The translations under genes were made by a program, and so were the position numbers. From assembly GCA_902796565.1 (NCBI GenBank), contig CADBPP010000154.1:1-11312 (forward strand): a DNA stretch of 11,312 nt, given 5' to 3'. This DNA comes from an uncultured Eubacteriales bacterium (GTDB lineage Bacteria > Bacillota > Clostridia > Eubacteriales > Anaerofustaceae). The notes beneath the pieces were generated by a model. That model saw only the letters and a list, made by a program, of their open reading frames with translations. It was not told the DNA's origin and did no database searches. Below, one piece after another: positions 4,387-11,312 of the stretch (positions are counted from its first letter, which is position 1; each line of letters begins with the position of its first letter).

Positions 4387-6732
4387 ATGAAACTCAGCGA
4401 TTTAAAGCCAGGAAATACGGCAAGGATAACAGAAGTGGGCGGTGAAGGTGCCCTTAGACAACACCTTCTGGACATGGGGGTGATCCCGGGAGCGGAATTC
4501 AGCGTCGTGCAGTTCGCCCCCATGGGGGATCCCGTGGAAATAAGGATCCACGGCTACGAACTGACCTTAAGGCTCGATGATGCCGCGAAGATCACGGTGG
4601 TGCCGGCAGATGTGCCATTGAAGGAAAGAAAGCCTGCACCTTCATCGGATTCGGAACATCCCGGCCTCGGTGAAGGGGGACGCTACCATCTTAAGGACGA
4701 TCCGGAGCCCCTTCCGAAAGGGACTGCCCTCGCCTTTGCCCTCGCGGGCAACCAGAACAGCGGCAAGACCACACTGTTCAACCAGCTGACGGGATCGAAC
4801 CAGCACGTTGGGAATTTCCCCGGCGTGACCATCGACAGAAAGGACGGCGAGATCAGGGGATATGAGAACTGCCTGGTCACCGATCTTCCGGGCATCTACT
4901 CCCTGTCCCCCTACAGTGGGGAGGAGCTGGTGTCGAGGCAGTTCATCCTGGATGAGAAGCCCTCCTGCATCATCGACATCGTGGATGCCACAAACATAGA
5001 AAGAAACCTCTATCTTACGCTGCAGCTTCTCACGCTGGAGCGTCCCATGGTGCTGGCATTGAACATGATGGACGAGGTCAGGGGCAACGGCGGATCGGTA
5101 TTGATAAACGAGATGGAAGAAATGCTGGGGATCCCGGTGGTGCCCATCTCTGCTTCCCGCAACGAAGGCGTGGATGAACTGATGAGGCATGCCTACCATG
5201 TGGCCTCCCACGGAGAGAAACCGGTGGAGAAGGACCTGTGCACCGACCGTTCCCTGGGAGGAGCGGTGCACCGCTGCATCCACGGCATAATGCATCTGAT
5301 CGAGGACCATGCGGCGAAAGCGGGCATACCTCTGCGGTTCGCCGCGGAAAAGCTGGTGGAAGGGGACAGCATAGTCGAAGGTGCCCTTGCTCTGTCGGAT
5401 AACGAGAAGGAGATGCTGGAACATATCCTAATGCAGCTGGAAGAAGAGTGCGGCATGGATCCCTCCGCAGCTATCGCCGGGATGCGTTTTGATTTTATCA
5501 ATGAGCTTTGTGACTCCACAGTCATCAAGCCTACCGAGAGCAGGGAACATGTCCGCAGCAGGAAGATAGACAGGATACTCACCGGAAAGTATACGGCTCT
5601 CCCGTGCTTCATCCTGATAATGGGGCTGACATTCCTGCTTTCCTTCAACGTGATAGGCTCATGGCTCCAGGAGGTGCTGGAGGGACTCATAGACTCCGCC
5701 GGGGTCTGGATCGACGCTGCCCTGGGCGAGGCTAACGTGAACGAAGCCCTGCGCTCCCTTCTGGTGGACGGCATCATCGGAGGGATAGGAAGTGTCCTCA
5801 GCTTCATTCCGATCATACTGGTGCTGTTCTTCTTCCTTTCCATCATGGAAGATACTGGCTACATGGCAAGGATCGCCTTCGTCACGGACAAGCTCCTGAG
5901 AAAGGTGGGACTCTCCGGCCGCAGCATCGTCCCGATGCTCATCGGTTTCGGCTGCACCGTTCCCGGAGTCATGGCCAGCAGGACCCTGCCATCGGAAAGG
6001 GACAGGAAGATGACGGTACTCATGACGCCCTTCATGAGCTGCACTGCGAAGGTACCGATCTACGCGATGTTCTCCGCCCTGTTTTTCCCGGAGCGCTCCG
6101 CCCTGGTGATGGTGTGCCTGTACCTTCTGGGGATCGTCCTCGCCATCGTGGTGGCCATGGTCTCCAAAAACACTGTGTTCAAAGGGGAGGCTGTGCCCTT
6201 CGTGATGGAACTGCCGAACTACCGTCTGCCCGGAGCCGCGAATGTAGCGAGGCTGCTGTGGGATAAGGCGAAGGACTTTCTGCAGAGGGCTTTCACCATC
6301 ATCTTCGCCGCCTCTGTGATCGTATGGTTCCTCAGGAGTTTCGATTTCGGACTCAATTACCTGGGAAATGATTCCTCCTCAAGCATGCTCTGTGCCGTCG
6401 CCGCTCTTGTGGCGCCCCTATTCAGCCCCCTGGGCTTCGGAGACTGGAGGATATCCACGGCTCTGGTGACGGGATTCCTGGCTAAGGAGAGCGTGGTGTC
6501 CACCCTGGAGGTGCTTACCCCCGGCGGACTCGGAGGCATCCTCACCCCCGGCAGCGTGGTGCCCCTTCTGGTCTTCTGCCTGCTGTATACCCCATGTGTC
6601 GCGGCTGTCGCTTCGATCAAGAGGGAGATGGGAGGCCGCTGGGCCTTCGGGGTGGTGGTCGGACAGTGCCTCATCGCCTGGGTCGCCGCCTTCGCTGCAC
6701 GGCTCATCTGCATAGCCTGCGGAATCGTTTGA
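4387..6732 (+). CDS. feoB: Fused FeoA-FeoB ferrous iron transporter
   Basis: The protein has 781 residues. FeoA domain (about 1-73): SH3-like fold with LRQHLLDMGVIPG and a GYELTLR segment, typical of FeoA. A charged, proline-rich linker (74-112) leads to the FeoB GTPase: G1 GNQNSGKT (121-128), G2 T148 in PGVT, G3 DLPG (166-169), G4 NMMD (226-229), G5 SAS (255-257). A helical spacer (about 280-390) is followed by the membrane part (about 402-780), with the two Gate motifs, the conserved GFGCTVPG (520-527) and MSCTAKVPIY (550-559), and LLYTPCVAA (732-740). It is expected to take up Fe(II) across the cytoplasmic membrane, controlled by its G domain. FeoA is more often a separate small protein; fusion occurs in Clostridia and Bacteroidetes. 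No FeoC is nearby. It starts at the ATG at 4387, with only a weak Shine-Dalgarno. The divergent DtxR-like gene probably regulates it. Confidence 0.97.
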   Translation: MKLSDLKPGNTARITEVGGEGALRQHLLDMGVIPGAEFSVVQFAPMGDPVEIRIHGYELTLRLDDAAKITVVPADVPLKERKPAPSSDSEHPGLGEGGRYHLKDDPEPLPKGTALAFALAGNQNSGKTTLFNQLTGSNQHVGNFPGVTIDRKDGEIRGYENCLVTDLPGIYSLSPYSGEELVSRQFILDEKPSCIIDIVDATNIERNLYLTLQLLTLERPMVLALNMMDEVRGNGGSVLINEMEEMLGIPVVPISASRNEGVDELMRHAYHVASHGEKPVEKDLCTDRSLGGAVHRCIHGIMHLIEDHAAKAGIPLRFAAEKLVEGDSIVEGALALSDNEKEMLEHILMQLEEECGMDPSAAIAGMRFDFINELCDSTVIKPTESREHVRSRKIDRILTGKYTALPCFILIMGLTFLLSFNVIGSWLQEVLEGLIDSAGVWIDAALGEANVNEALRSLLVDGIIGGIGSVLSFIPIILVLFFFLSIMEDTGYMARIAFVTDKLLRKVGLSGRSIVPMLIGFGCTVPGVMASRTLPSERDRKMTVLMTPFMSCTAKVPIYAMFSALFFPERSALVMVCLYLLGIVLAIVVAMVSKNTVFKGEAVPFVMELPNYRLPGAANVARLLWDKAKDFLQRAFTIIFAASVIVWFLRSFDFGLNYLGNDSSSSMLCAVAALVAPLFSPLGFGDWRISTALVTGFLAKESVVSTLEVLTPGGLGGILTPGSVVPLLVFCLLYTPCVAAVASIKREMGGRWAFGVVVGQCLIAWVAAFAARLICIACGIV

Positions 6733-6738
6733 GAAAAT

Positions 6739-6777
6739 AAGAGAAGCTGTTCCCTTTTGCAGGAAACAGCTTCTTTT
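6739..6777. terminator. Bidirectional rho-independent terminator between convergent genes
   Basis: GAAGCTGTT (6743-6751) pairs with AACAGCTTC (6765-6773), with CC/GG adding two inner pairs past a bulged A. It is followed on the plus strand by TTTT. On the minus strand the hairpin is followed by TCTTATTTTC, so it can also end transcription of the phosphodiesterase gene. It begins about 10 bases after the feoAB stop. The remaining bases to 6878 show no feature. Confidence 0.75.
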
Positions 6778-6878
6778 CATAGGCCATAAGATCGCCTTCC
6801 GTCCAAAATACGATACAGTCTTATTGTAGCCAATGGCTCTGAATATCAGGTTTTTCACCATGTCCGTCTGTCTCTAAA

Positions 6879-8741
6879 TCAGAAGACGGAGTCCAGAAGA
6901 TCGTTCAGCCAGTCTACTATGACCGTGTATTCGTCCCTGTTTCTGAGCTCCTCCTGCATCTTCCGGGCCATCTCTATCTTATCGGTGATCACAAAGTCCG
7001 TGTTCTGCATCAGAAAATGCTTCATGTCCTTTTCGTCGTTCACGGTCCATACGGCAGCCTTCTTCCCGGAGTCATGGATCTTCTGTATCCTGGAGAAGGT
7101 GGCCGCCTGTTCCTCCATCAGGAGCATGTCGCAGTTCAGCTTGGCCACGTCCCCGATCCCGGCGAAGAAGAGCACTCCGGTCTCGAATTCCGGATAATTC
7201 GTTTCCGCGTAATCGATCACGTCATAATTCAGGGAGATCAGCACCACGTCCCCGACACAGTCATACTCTTTTACGATCTGTACGATGTCGTCCACCATCC
7301 TGTGGTCAGCGGTGGCACCCTTGAGCTCTATGAACAGTTTTTCCCTGCCCTTTATCACAGTAAGCATCTCCTCGATGGTGGGGACTTTAAGCTCGGCTCC
7401 GTTTCCCGTGGTGTCCTTTATCCTCAGTTCCATGATCTCTGCCAAAGTCATCTCCTCGGGCTTAAGGGCCACACCGGTGAGCCTTCCGAAATCCGCGTCG
7501 TGGTTTATGATATAGTATCCGTCGGAAGTGCGCTGTATGTCGGTCTCGCTGCCGTAACAGCCGTGTTCGATGGCTGCCTCGAGGCCTTCGATGGAGTTTT
7601 CCGAGGCCAGGTCCCCTCCGGCGCGGTGGGCTATTATCTCGGCATGGCCGGTGAGCGCTTCAAGGTCGTCGATGACCGCTCCCGCCGCCATCGATCCCAG
7701 GAAGATTAGAGCCAGAATGAATACGATAAATATGACCTTGCTGTAGTAACGGGCCCTTTTGGGTCTGCGGGGGAAGCTTTCCGCGGCTCCGGTGGTGAAG
7801 TCCCTGTAAAAGAAGCTCAGCCTCAAAAGGAGGTATGAGCTGCACAAGAGCATCACCACGGAATAAAGATATCTGCCCGCGGAAATGACGAACACACACA
7901 GCGTCGTTCTCGCATATCTCATCCTTAGTGCATCCTCCGCGGCTGCCTGAAGGGCAAAGACCCCCTTCTTTGCGAAAGCCAGGTAGGTGAGGATAATGTT
8001 GGGGATGAGTATCAGGATGATATATGCCAGAGTCTGGACCAGAACAAGCACCGCGAGGGTCTTCAGGACGCCCCCGATAAACTTCTTTCTGTTATCCCTT
8101 ACCATCTGCCAGGAACGCCTGATGGCATCCTTCGGAGAGAGCCCCTCCAGCAGCATGCAGTGGAACACAAAAGCAAAGCGGTAGCTCACCCACATGAGGA
8201 GGATGACCGCGGTGATGTAGAGGACCGTGAAAAGGGTATTGCCGTATACCACGTCCATGATGAAGTTCGGTATGCTGAAGGAACTGCTTATGCTGATGGA
8301 GTAGCCCACTCCGGTTATGGGCACCAGGATGAGCACGTACAGGATCAGAAGGATCCCCGCGGGGCTCATCAGTTTCCCGAGGCTGCGGGAAGCCTTCCCG
8401 AGTATTTTCAGGGTCCCCTCCTGTCTGCCGCTGAGGATGTCATCGTTAAGAAGGATCCTTCCGAATATCTCCGTCACCAGGTAGATCAGTGACAGAAGGG
8501 CGCCCAGGAGCAGCAGCACCGGGAAGTGCCAGTCGGAGATGACCCGTCCCAGGTTCGCCGTGGTGAACATGGTGTCCGGGGAGGACGCCACCGCATCCAC
8601 GGCGTTGTCCAGAAACGATACCGGGATCATTATCAAAAGGCCCGCCAGTATCTGGTATGACCATATCTCCGGAAGAGCCTGGAAAGCCAGGGCGCGGAAT
8701 GATATCTTGCCTGTGGTGTCTTTTTTGCTGTTTGTGTTCAT
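6879..8741 (-). CDS. Membrane-anchored glycerophosphodiester phosphodiesterase
   Basis: Length is 620 residues from the ATG at 8741 (GGAAGGA about 10 bases upstream). A GTG at 8768, with GAGG upstream overlapping the preceding stop, would add 9 residues and is a reasonable alternative. The N-terminal half is a membrane domain of the GPDPase type with about eight hydrophobic segments (around 30-50, 72-92, 126-150, 168-198, 225-250, 280-310, 333-355) and SPKDAIRRSW in a cytoplasmic loop. The GDPD TIM-barrel follows (about 366-600): HRAG (372-375, H372 and R373), EN (381-382), ETD (399-401, E399 and D401 as metal ligands), NHD (413-415), ELK (472-474) and VWTVND near 564. It should hydrolyse glycerophosphodiesters to glycerol-3-phosphate and an alcohol, the catalytic part probably facing outward, in lipid or teichoic acid turnover. 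It lies directly behind the SNF2 gene, likely in one transcript. Confidence 0.92.
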   Translation of the reverse strand: MNTNSKKDTTGKISFRALAFQALPEIWSYQILAGLLIMIPVSFLDNAVDAVASSPDTMFTTANLGRVISDWHFPVLLLLGALLSLIYLVTEIFGRILLNDDILSGRQEGTLKILGKASRSLGKLMSPAGILLILYVLILVPITGVGYSISISSSFSIPNFIMDVVYGNTLFTVLYITAVILLMWVSYRFAFVFHCMLLEGLSPKDAIRRSWQMVRDNRKKFIGGVLKTLAVLVLVQTLAYIILILIPNIILTYLAFAKKGVFALQAAAEDALRMRYARTTLCVFVISAGRYLYSVVMLLCSSYLLLRLSFFYRDFTTGAAESFPRRPKRARYYSKVIFIVFILALIFLGSMAAGAVIDDLEALTGHAEIIAHRAGGDLASENSIEGLEAAIEHGCYGSETDIQRTSDGYYIINHDADFGRLTGVALKPEEMTLAEIMELRIKDTTGNGAELKVPTIEEMLTVIKGREKLFIELKGATADHRMVDDIVQIVKEYDCVGDVVLISLNYDVIDYAETNYPEFETGVLFFAGIGDVAKLNCDMLLMEEQAATFSRIQKIHDSGKKAAVWTVNDEKDMKHFLMQNTDFVITDKIEMARKMQEELRNRDEYTVIVDWLNDLLDSVF

Positions 8742-8775
8742 ATATATCTTTTCCTTCCGAAAGCTCACGCCGTCC

Positions 8776-11312
8776 TCAGTATCCGATGACCGACATGAGT
8801 TCTTCCCTGCTCATGGAGGCGAGATCGATGTTCTCGCCGCTGAGTATGTTGTCGGCAAGTTCCCTCTTGGTGTTCTGGAGCTGCTCTATCTTCTCTTCTA
8901 TGGTGTCCTTAGCTATGAGGCGGAACACCGTCACGTTCCTGGTCTGGCCTATACGGTGGGCCCTGTCGGTGGCCTGGTTCTGGACCGCCACGTTCCACCA
9001 CGGGTCGTAGTGGATGACCATGTCCGCTCCCGTGAGGTTGAGCCCGGTGCCTCCGGCCTTAAGGGAGATCAGAAACACCGGAGTGTCGTCCCGGTTGAAG
9101 GCGTTTACCAGATCTACCCGCATCTCCTTGGGAGTGCTTCCCGTCAGAAGATAGTATCCGACCTTTCTCTTGTCCAGTTCATCCCGTATTATATCGAGCA
9201 TCGAGGTGAACTGGGAAAAGATCAGCATCTTGTGGGAGGCGTCGACGGCGCTTTCCACCAGCTGCATGCAGGTGGAGAGCTTCGCGTTATCCGCTTCGTA
9301 GTTCTCATAGCACAGGGACGGGGCGCAGCAGATCTGCCTGAGCCTTAAAAGCTGGGTGAGTATCTCGAAGCGCTTTTTGTTGAAATTCTCATCCTCCTCC
9401 AGGGTCTCCATCAGCCTTAATACCTGGGCGTCGTAGAGCTTCCTCTGATCCGTTCCCAGCTCGGCGTAAACGGTCCTTTCGATCTTGTCGGGAAGGTCCC
9501 GCAGAACGTCTTCCTTCAGCCTTCTGAGGATGAAGGGGGAGCACATGGTCCTGAGCTTTTCAAAGGCTTTCCCGTCATCGTACTTAACTATCGGGGCCTC
9601 GAAAACGCTTCTGAACTCATCGTAGCGGTACAGAAATCCCGGCATCAGGAAATCAAATATGCTCCAAAGTTCCGACAGTCTGTTCTCTATGGGGGTGCCC
9701 GTCAGAGCGAAACGGTGGTCCGCCCTTATCAGCTTTACTGTCTTCGCGCCGCTGGTGGTCTGGTTCTTGATGTACTGGGCCTCGTCCAGGATCTCATATG
9801 TGAATTCCAGGCCTTCATAAAGCTCTATGTCCCTTTTGATCAGGTCGTATGAGGTGATGAGCACATCACAGCCCCCGCTCTGTGCAATGAGCGCCTTCCT
9901 TGCCGCCTTCGTGCCGGTGATCAGCCTGAAGGAAAGCTCCGGAGTGAATCTTCTTATCTCCTCCCCCCAGTTGAACACCAGGGAAGCGGGGCAGACCACC
10001 AGGGCTCTGCCGAGACGCCCTTCCTCCTTTGCCGAAAGGATCACACTGAGGATCTGCAGTGTCTTTCCCAGTCCCATGTCATCCGCCAGGATCCCGCCGA
10101 AGCCCGCGGTCTCCAGTGTCCTGAGCCAGCGGAAACCCTCTTTCTGATATTTGCGCATGATGCCTTCGACTGACCCGGGGATCGCGAATTCCGCGTCCCC
10201 GACGGAACGGAAGTCATCGATTATCTTTCTGAAACGGCTGTCCCTCTGGGCGTATATCCCCTCGTGCTCCCGCAGCATCCTGTCCACATACAGCGCCCTG
10301 TATGAGGGGATCTCCATTTTGCCTTCGACGAAATCCTTCAGTGATATGTTAAGGTCATCGAGCATCTCGCTGAGGGCCTCCACGGATTCGTCCTCCAGGC
10401 TTATGAAATCCCCGCCGGAAAGCCTGTGGTACTTTTTCCTGGCGCGGTAGCTTTCCAGCACTTCCCTGAGTTCCATCCTGGAAAGGTCGTCCGTGGTTAT
10501 ATCCAGCTGCATGATGCCCGAGCTCACGCTGACCCCCACGGATGCGGTGATCTTTCTGTTGAGCCTTATGGATGAAAAGCTGTCGGTGGCCCTGACCTCT
10601 CCGATGGTGTTCAGAAGGTCTATGCCCCCCATCAGCAGCTCATAGATCTTATCCTCGTCCCCGTCACCGATGAAGCATCCTCTTTCCTGGGAATAGACCG
10701 GAAGATACTTTTTCACCGCGTTTATGGCCTGCTGTTCTCTGAAGCTGTCCCTCAGCCCGTCCTCCACGGCGGCTGATACGTCAAAGATCTCATCGCCGTA
10801 GGCCGCTTTTATCCTGCACTCTATCACTCCCTCGTCGCTGTCGAGATAGAATACGATGGAGGAAGCGGGAGAAAGGCAGCTTCTGATCCGCTCTTCCCCC
10901 GATATCTCCACATCGAAGTGCTGTCTGATGCGAGGAAGCACGTTGTGGAAGAATGAACTGAGTTTTTTGCGGCCTATCAGGAAGATGCTGTCCTCCGCGT
11001 CCGGGAAGAAGGAATTGAGCCTTCTCAAGTATCCGTCCTCCGAACGGTTGAGCCTTCCGCCCTCATCGAGCCAGTAGACCCTGTCGCTGCCGCGAAAGAG
11101 TACCGGAGAGGATACGGAACAGATGAGAGCTGTTATAGGCTCATCCCCGTCAGTTTCCCTGGGCCGTACCTTCAGGGTCACGGGAGGATCCTTATCCTCC
11201 GTCCTGATATATTTTATCCTTCTGAGGGATGGGCTCCCCATGGTGATCTTCGCTTCCGTTTCCCTGCCCCGGATCAGTTCGAAGAAGCGCTCCAGCCTGG
11301 AGCCGTAAAGCA
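8776..11312 (-). CDS. SNF2-family DNA-dependent ATPase/helicase (N-terminus beyond window)
   Basis: The frame is open to the right edge (first full codon at 11310), so the ATG at 11241 is probably internal: the upstream residues YGSRLERFFELIRGRE look like real coding sequence. About 844 residues are visible. Counting from 11310, the helicase motifs are I DDMGLGKT (410-417), Ia CPASL (440-444), II DEAQ (509-512), III LTGTPIEN (536-543), IV FSQF (698-701), V GGTGLNLTGAD (753-763) and VI QATDRAHRIGQ (779-789), all in normal order with no missing catalytic residue. The roughly 370 residues before motif I resemble the bacterial SNF2 N-terminal region. The lost N-terminus may carry a SWIM zinc finger, common in this family, which cannot be checked here. 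Such proteins are thought to remodel DNA-protein complexes, related to RapA-type activity; the exact role is unknown. The stop TGA lies 7-34 bases before the phosphodiesterase start. Confidence 0.95.
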   Translation of the reverse strand, partial: LYGSRLERFFELIRGRETEAKITMGSPSLRRIKYIRTEDKDPPVTLKVRPRETDGDEPITALICSVSSPVLFRGSDRVYWLDEGGRLNRSEDGYLRRLNSFFPDAEDSIFLIGRKKLSSFFHNVLPRIRQHFDVEISGEERIRSCLSPASSIVFYLDSDEGVIECRIKAAYGDEIFDVSAAVEDGLRDSFREQQAINAVKKYLPVYSQERGCFIGDGDEDKIYELLMGGIDLLNTIGEVRATDSFSSIRLNRKITASVGVSVSSGIMQLDITTDDLSRMELREVLESYRARKKYHRLSGGDFISLEDESVEALSEMLDDLNISLKDFVEGKMEIPSYRALYVDRMLREHEGIYAQRDSRFRKIIDDFRSVGDAEFAIPGSVEGIMRKYQKEGFRWLRTLETAGFGGILADDMGLGKTLQILSVILSAKEEGRLGRALVVCPASLVFNWGEEIRRFTPELSFRLITGTKAARKALIAQSGGCDVLITSYDLIKRDIELYEGLEFTYEILDEAQYIKNQTTSGAKTVKLIRADHRFALTGTPIENRLSELWSIFDFLMPGFLYRYDEFRSVFEAPIVKYDDGKAFEKLRTMCSPFILRRLKEDVLRDLPDKIERTVYAELGTDQRKLYDAQVLRLMETLEEDENFNKKRFEILTQLLRLRQICCAPSLCYENYEADNAKLSTCMQLVESAVDASHKMLIFSQFTSMLDIIRDELDKRKVGYYLLTGSTPKEMRVDLVNAFNRDDTPVFLISLKAGGTGLNLTGADMVIHYDPWWNVAVQNQATDRAHRIGQTRNVTVFRLIAKDTIEEKIEQLQNTKRELADNILSGENIDLASMSREELMSVIGY

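Noticed and set aside
4642..5424. Long minus-strand open frame inside feoAB (260 codons)
   Set aside because: It is a codon-bias shadow of a certain FeoB gene, with histidine/glutamine-rich content and no family features.
6418..6861. Minus-strand frame starting between feoAB and the phosphodiesterase
   Set aside because: It runs through the terminator hairpin and into the antisense of feoB, with no ribosome binding site and no recognisable domain.

Overview
The window looks like chromosomal DNA of a Gram-positive anaerobe of the class Clostridia, probably Lachnospiraceae-like. This rests on strong AGGAGG-type ribosome binding sites, near-consensus SigA promoters, a fused FeoA-FeoB iron transporter next to a short DtxR-type regulator, and the style of the accessory genes. 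Genus and species cannot be read from the sequence.

There are two halves. Positions 1 to about 3800 are A+T-rich, made mostly of accessory and broken genes. In order: the end of a small ribbon-helix-helix-like protein; the first codons of an antitoxin-like gene fused directly to the 3' end of a group II intron (maturase tail, domains V and VI); an intact DUF4143-type AAA ATPase on the minus strand with its own promoter; a divergent perfect-consensus promoter driving a short secreted-peptide gene whose start is off frame by one base; and an IS21-family remnant (four degenerate terminal repeats and the istB C-terminus). Inside that remnant sits a roughly 200-base segment that folds as a structured RNA on the plus strand. 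Next come an N-terminally deleted, frameshifted GHKL-ATPase/winged-helix regulator, a perfect 23-bp hairpin at its 3' end, and a 23-codon orphan ORF.

From about 3800 to the end the DNA is G+C-richer, tightly packed and ordinary. A small DtxR-family metal regulator (minus) is divergent from feoAB (plus), with near-consensus promoters on both sides and an imperfect palindrome just downstream of the feoAB -10 box. This is the expected layout for iron-responsive ferrous iron uptake. A hairpin with T-rich flanks on both sides separates feoAB from a convergent minus-strand pair: an SNF2-family helicase running in from the right edge, followed almost without gap by a membrane-anchored glycerophosphodiester phosphodiesterase.

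No clearly new multi-gene system is visible. The items most worth a second look are the structured RNA candidate in the IS21 remnant, the secreted-peptide locus with perfect expression signals but a broken start, and the inverted repeats between the divergent promoters near 1950-2040. The left half is best read as an insertion and decay hotspot beside a conserved iron-uptake locus.
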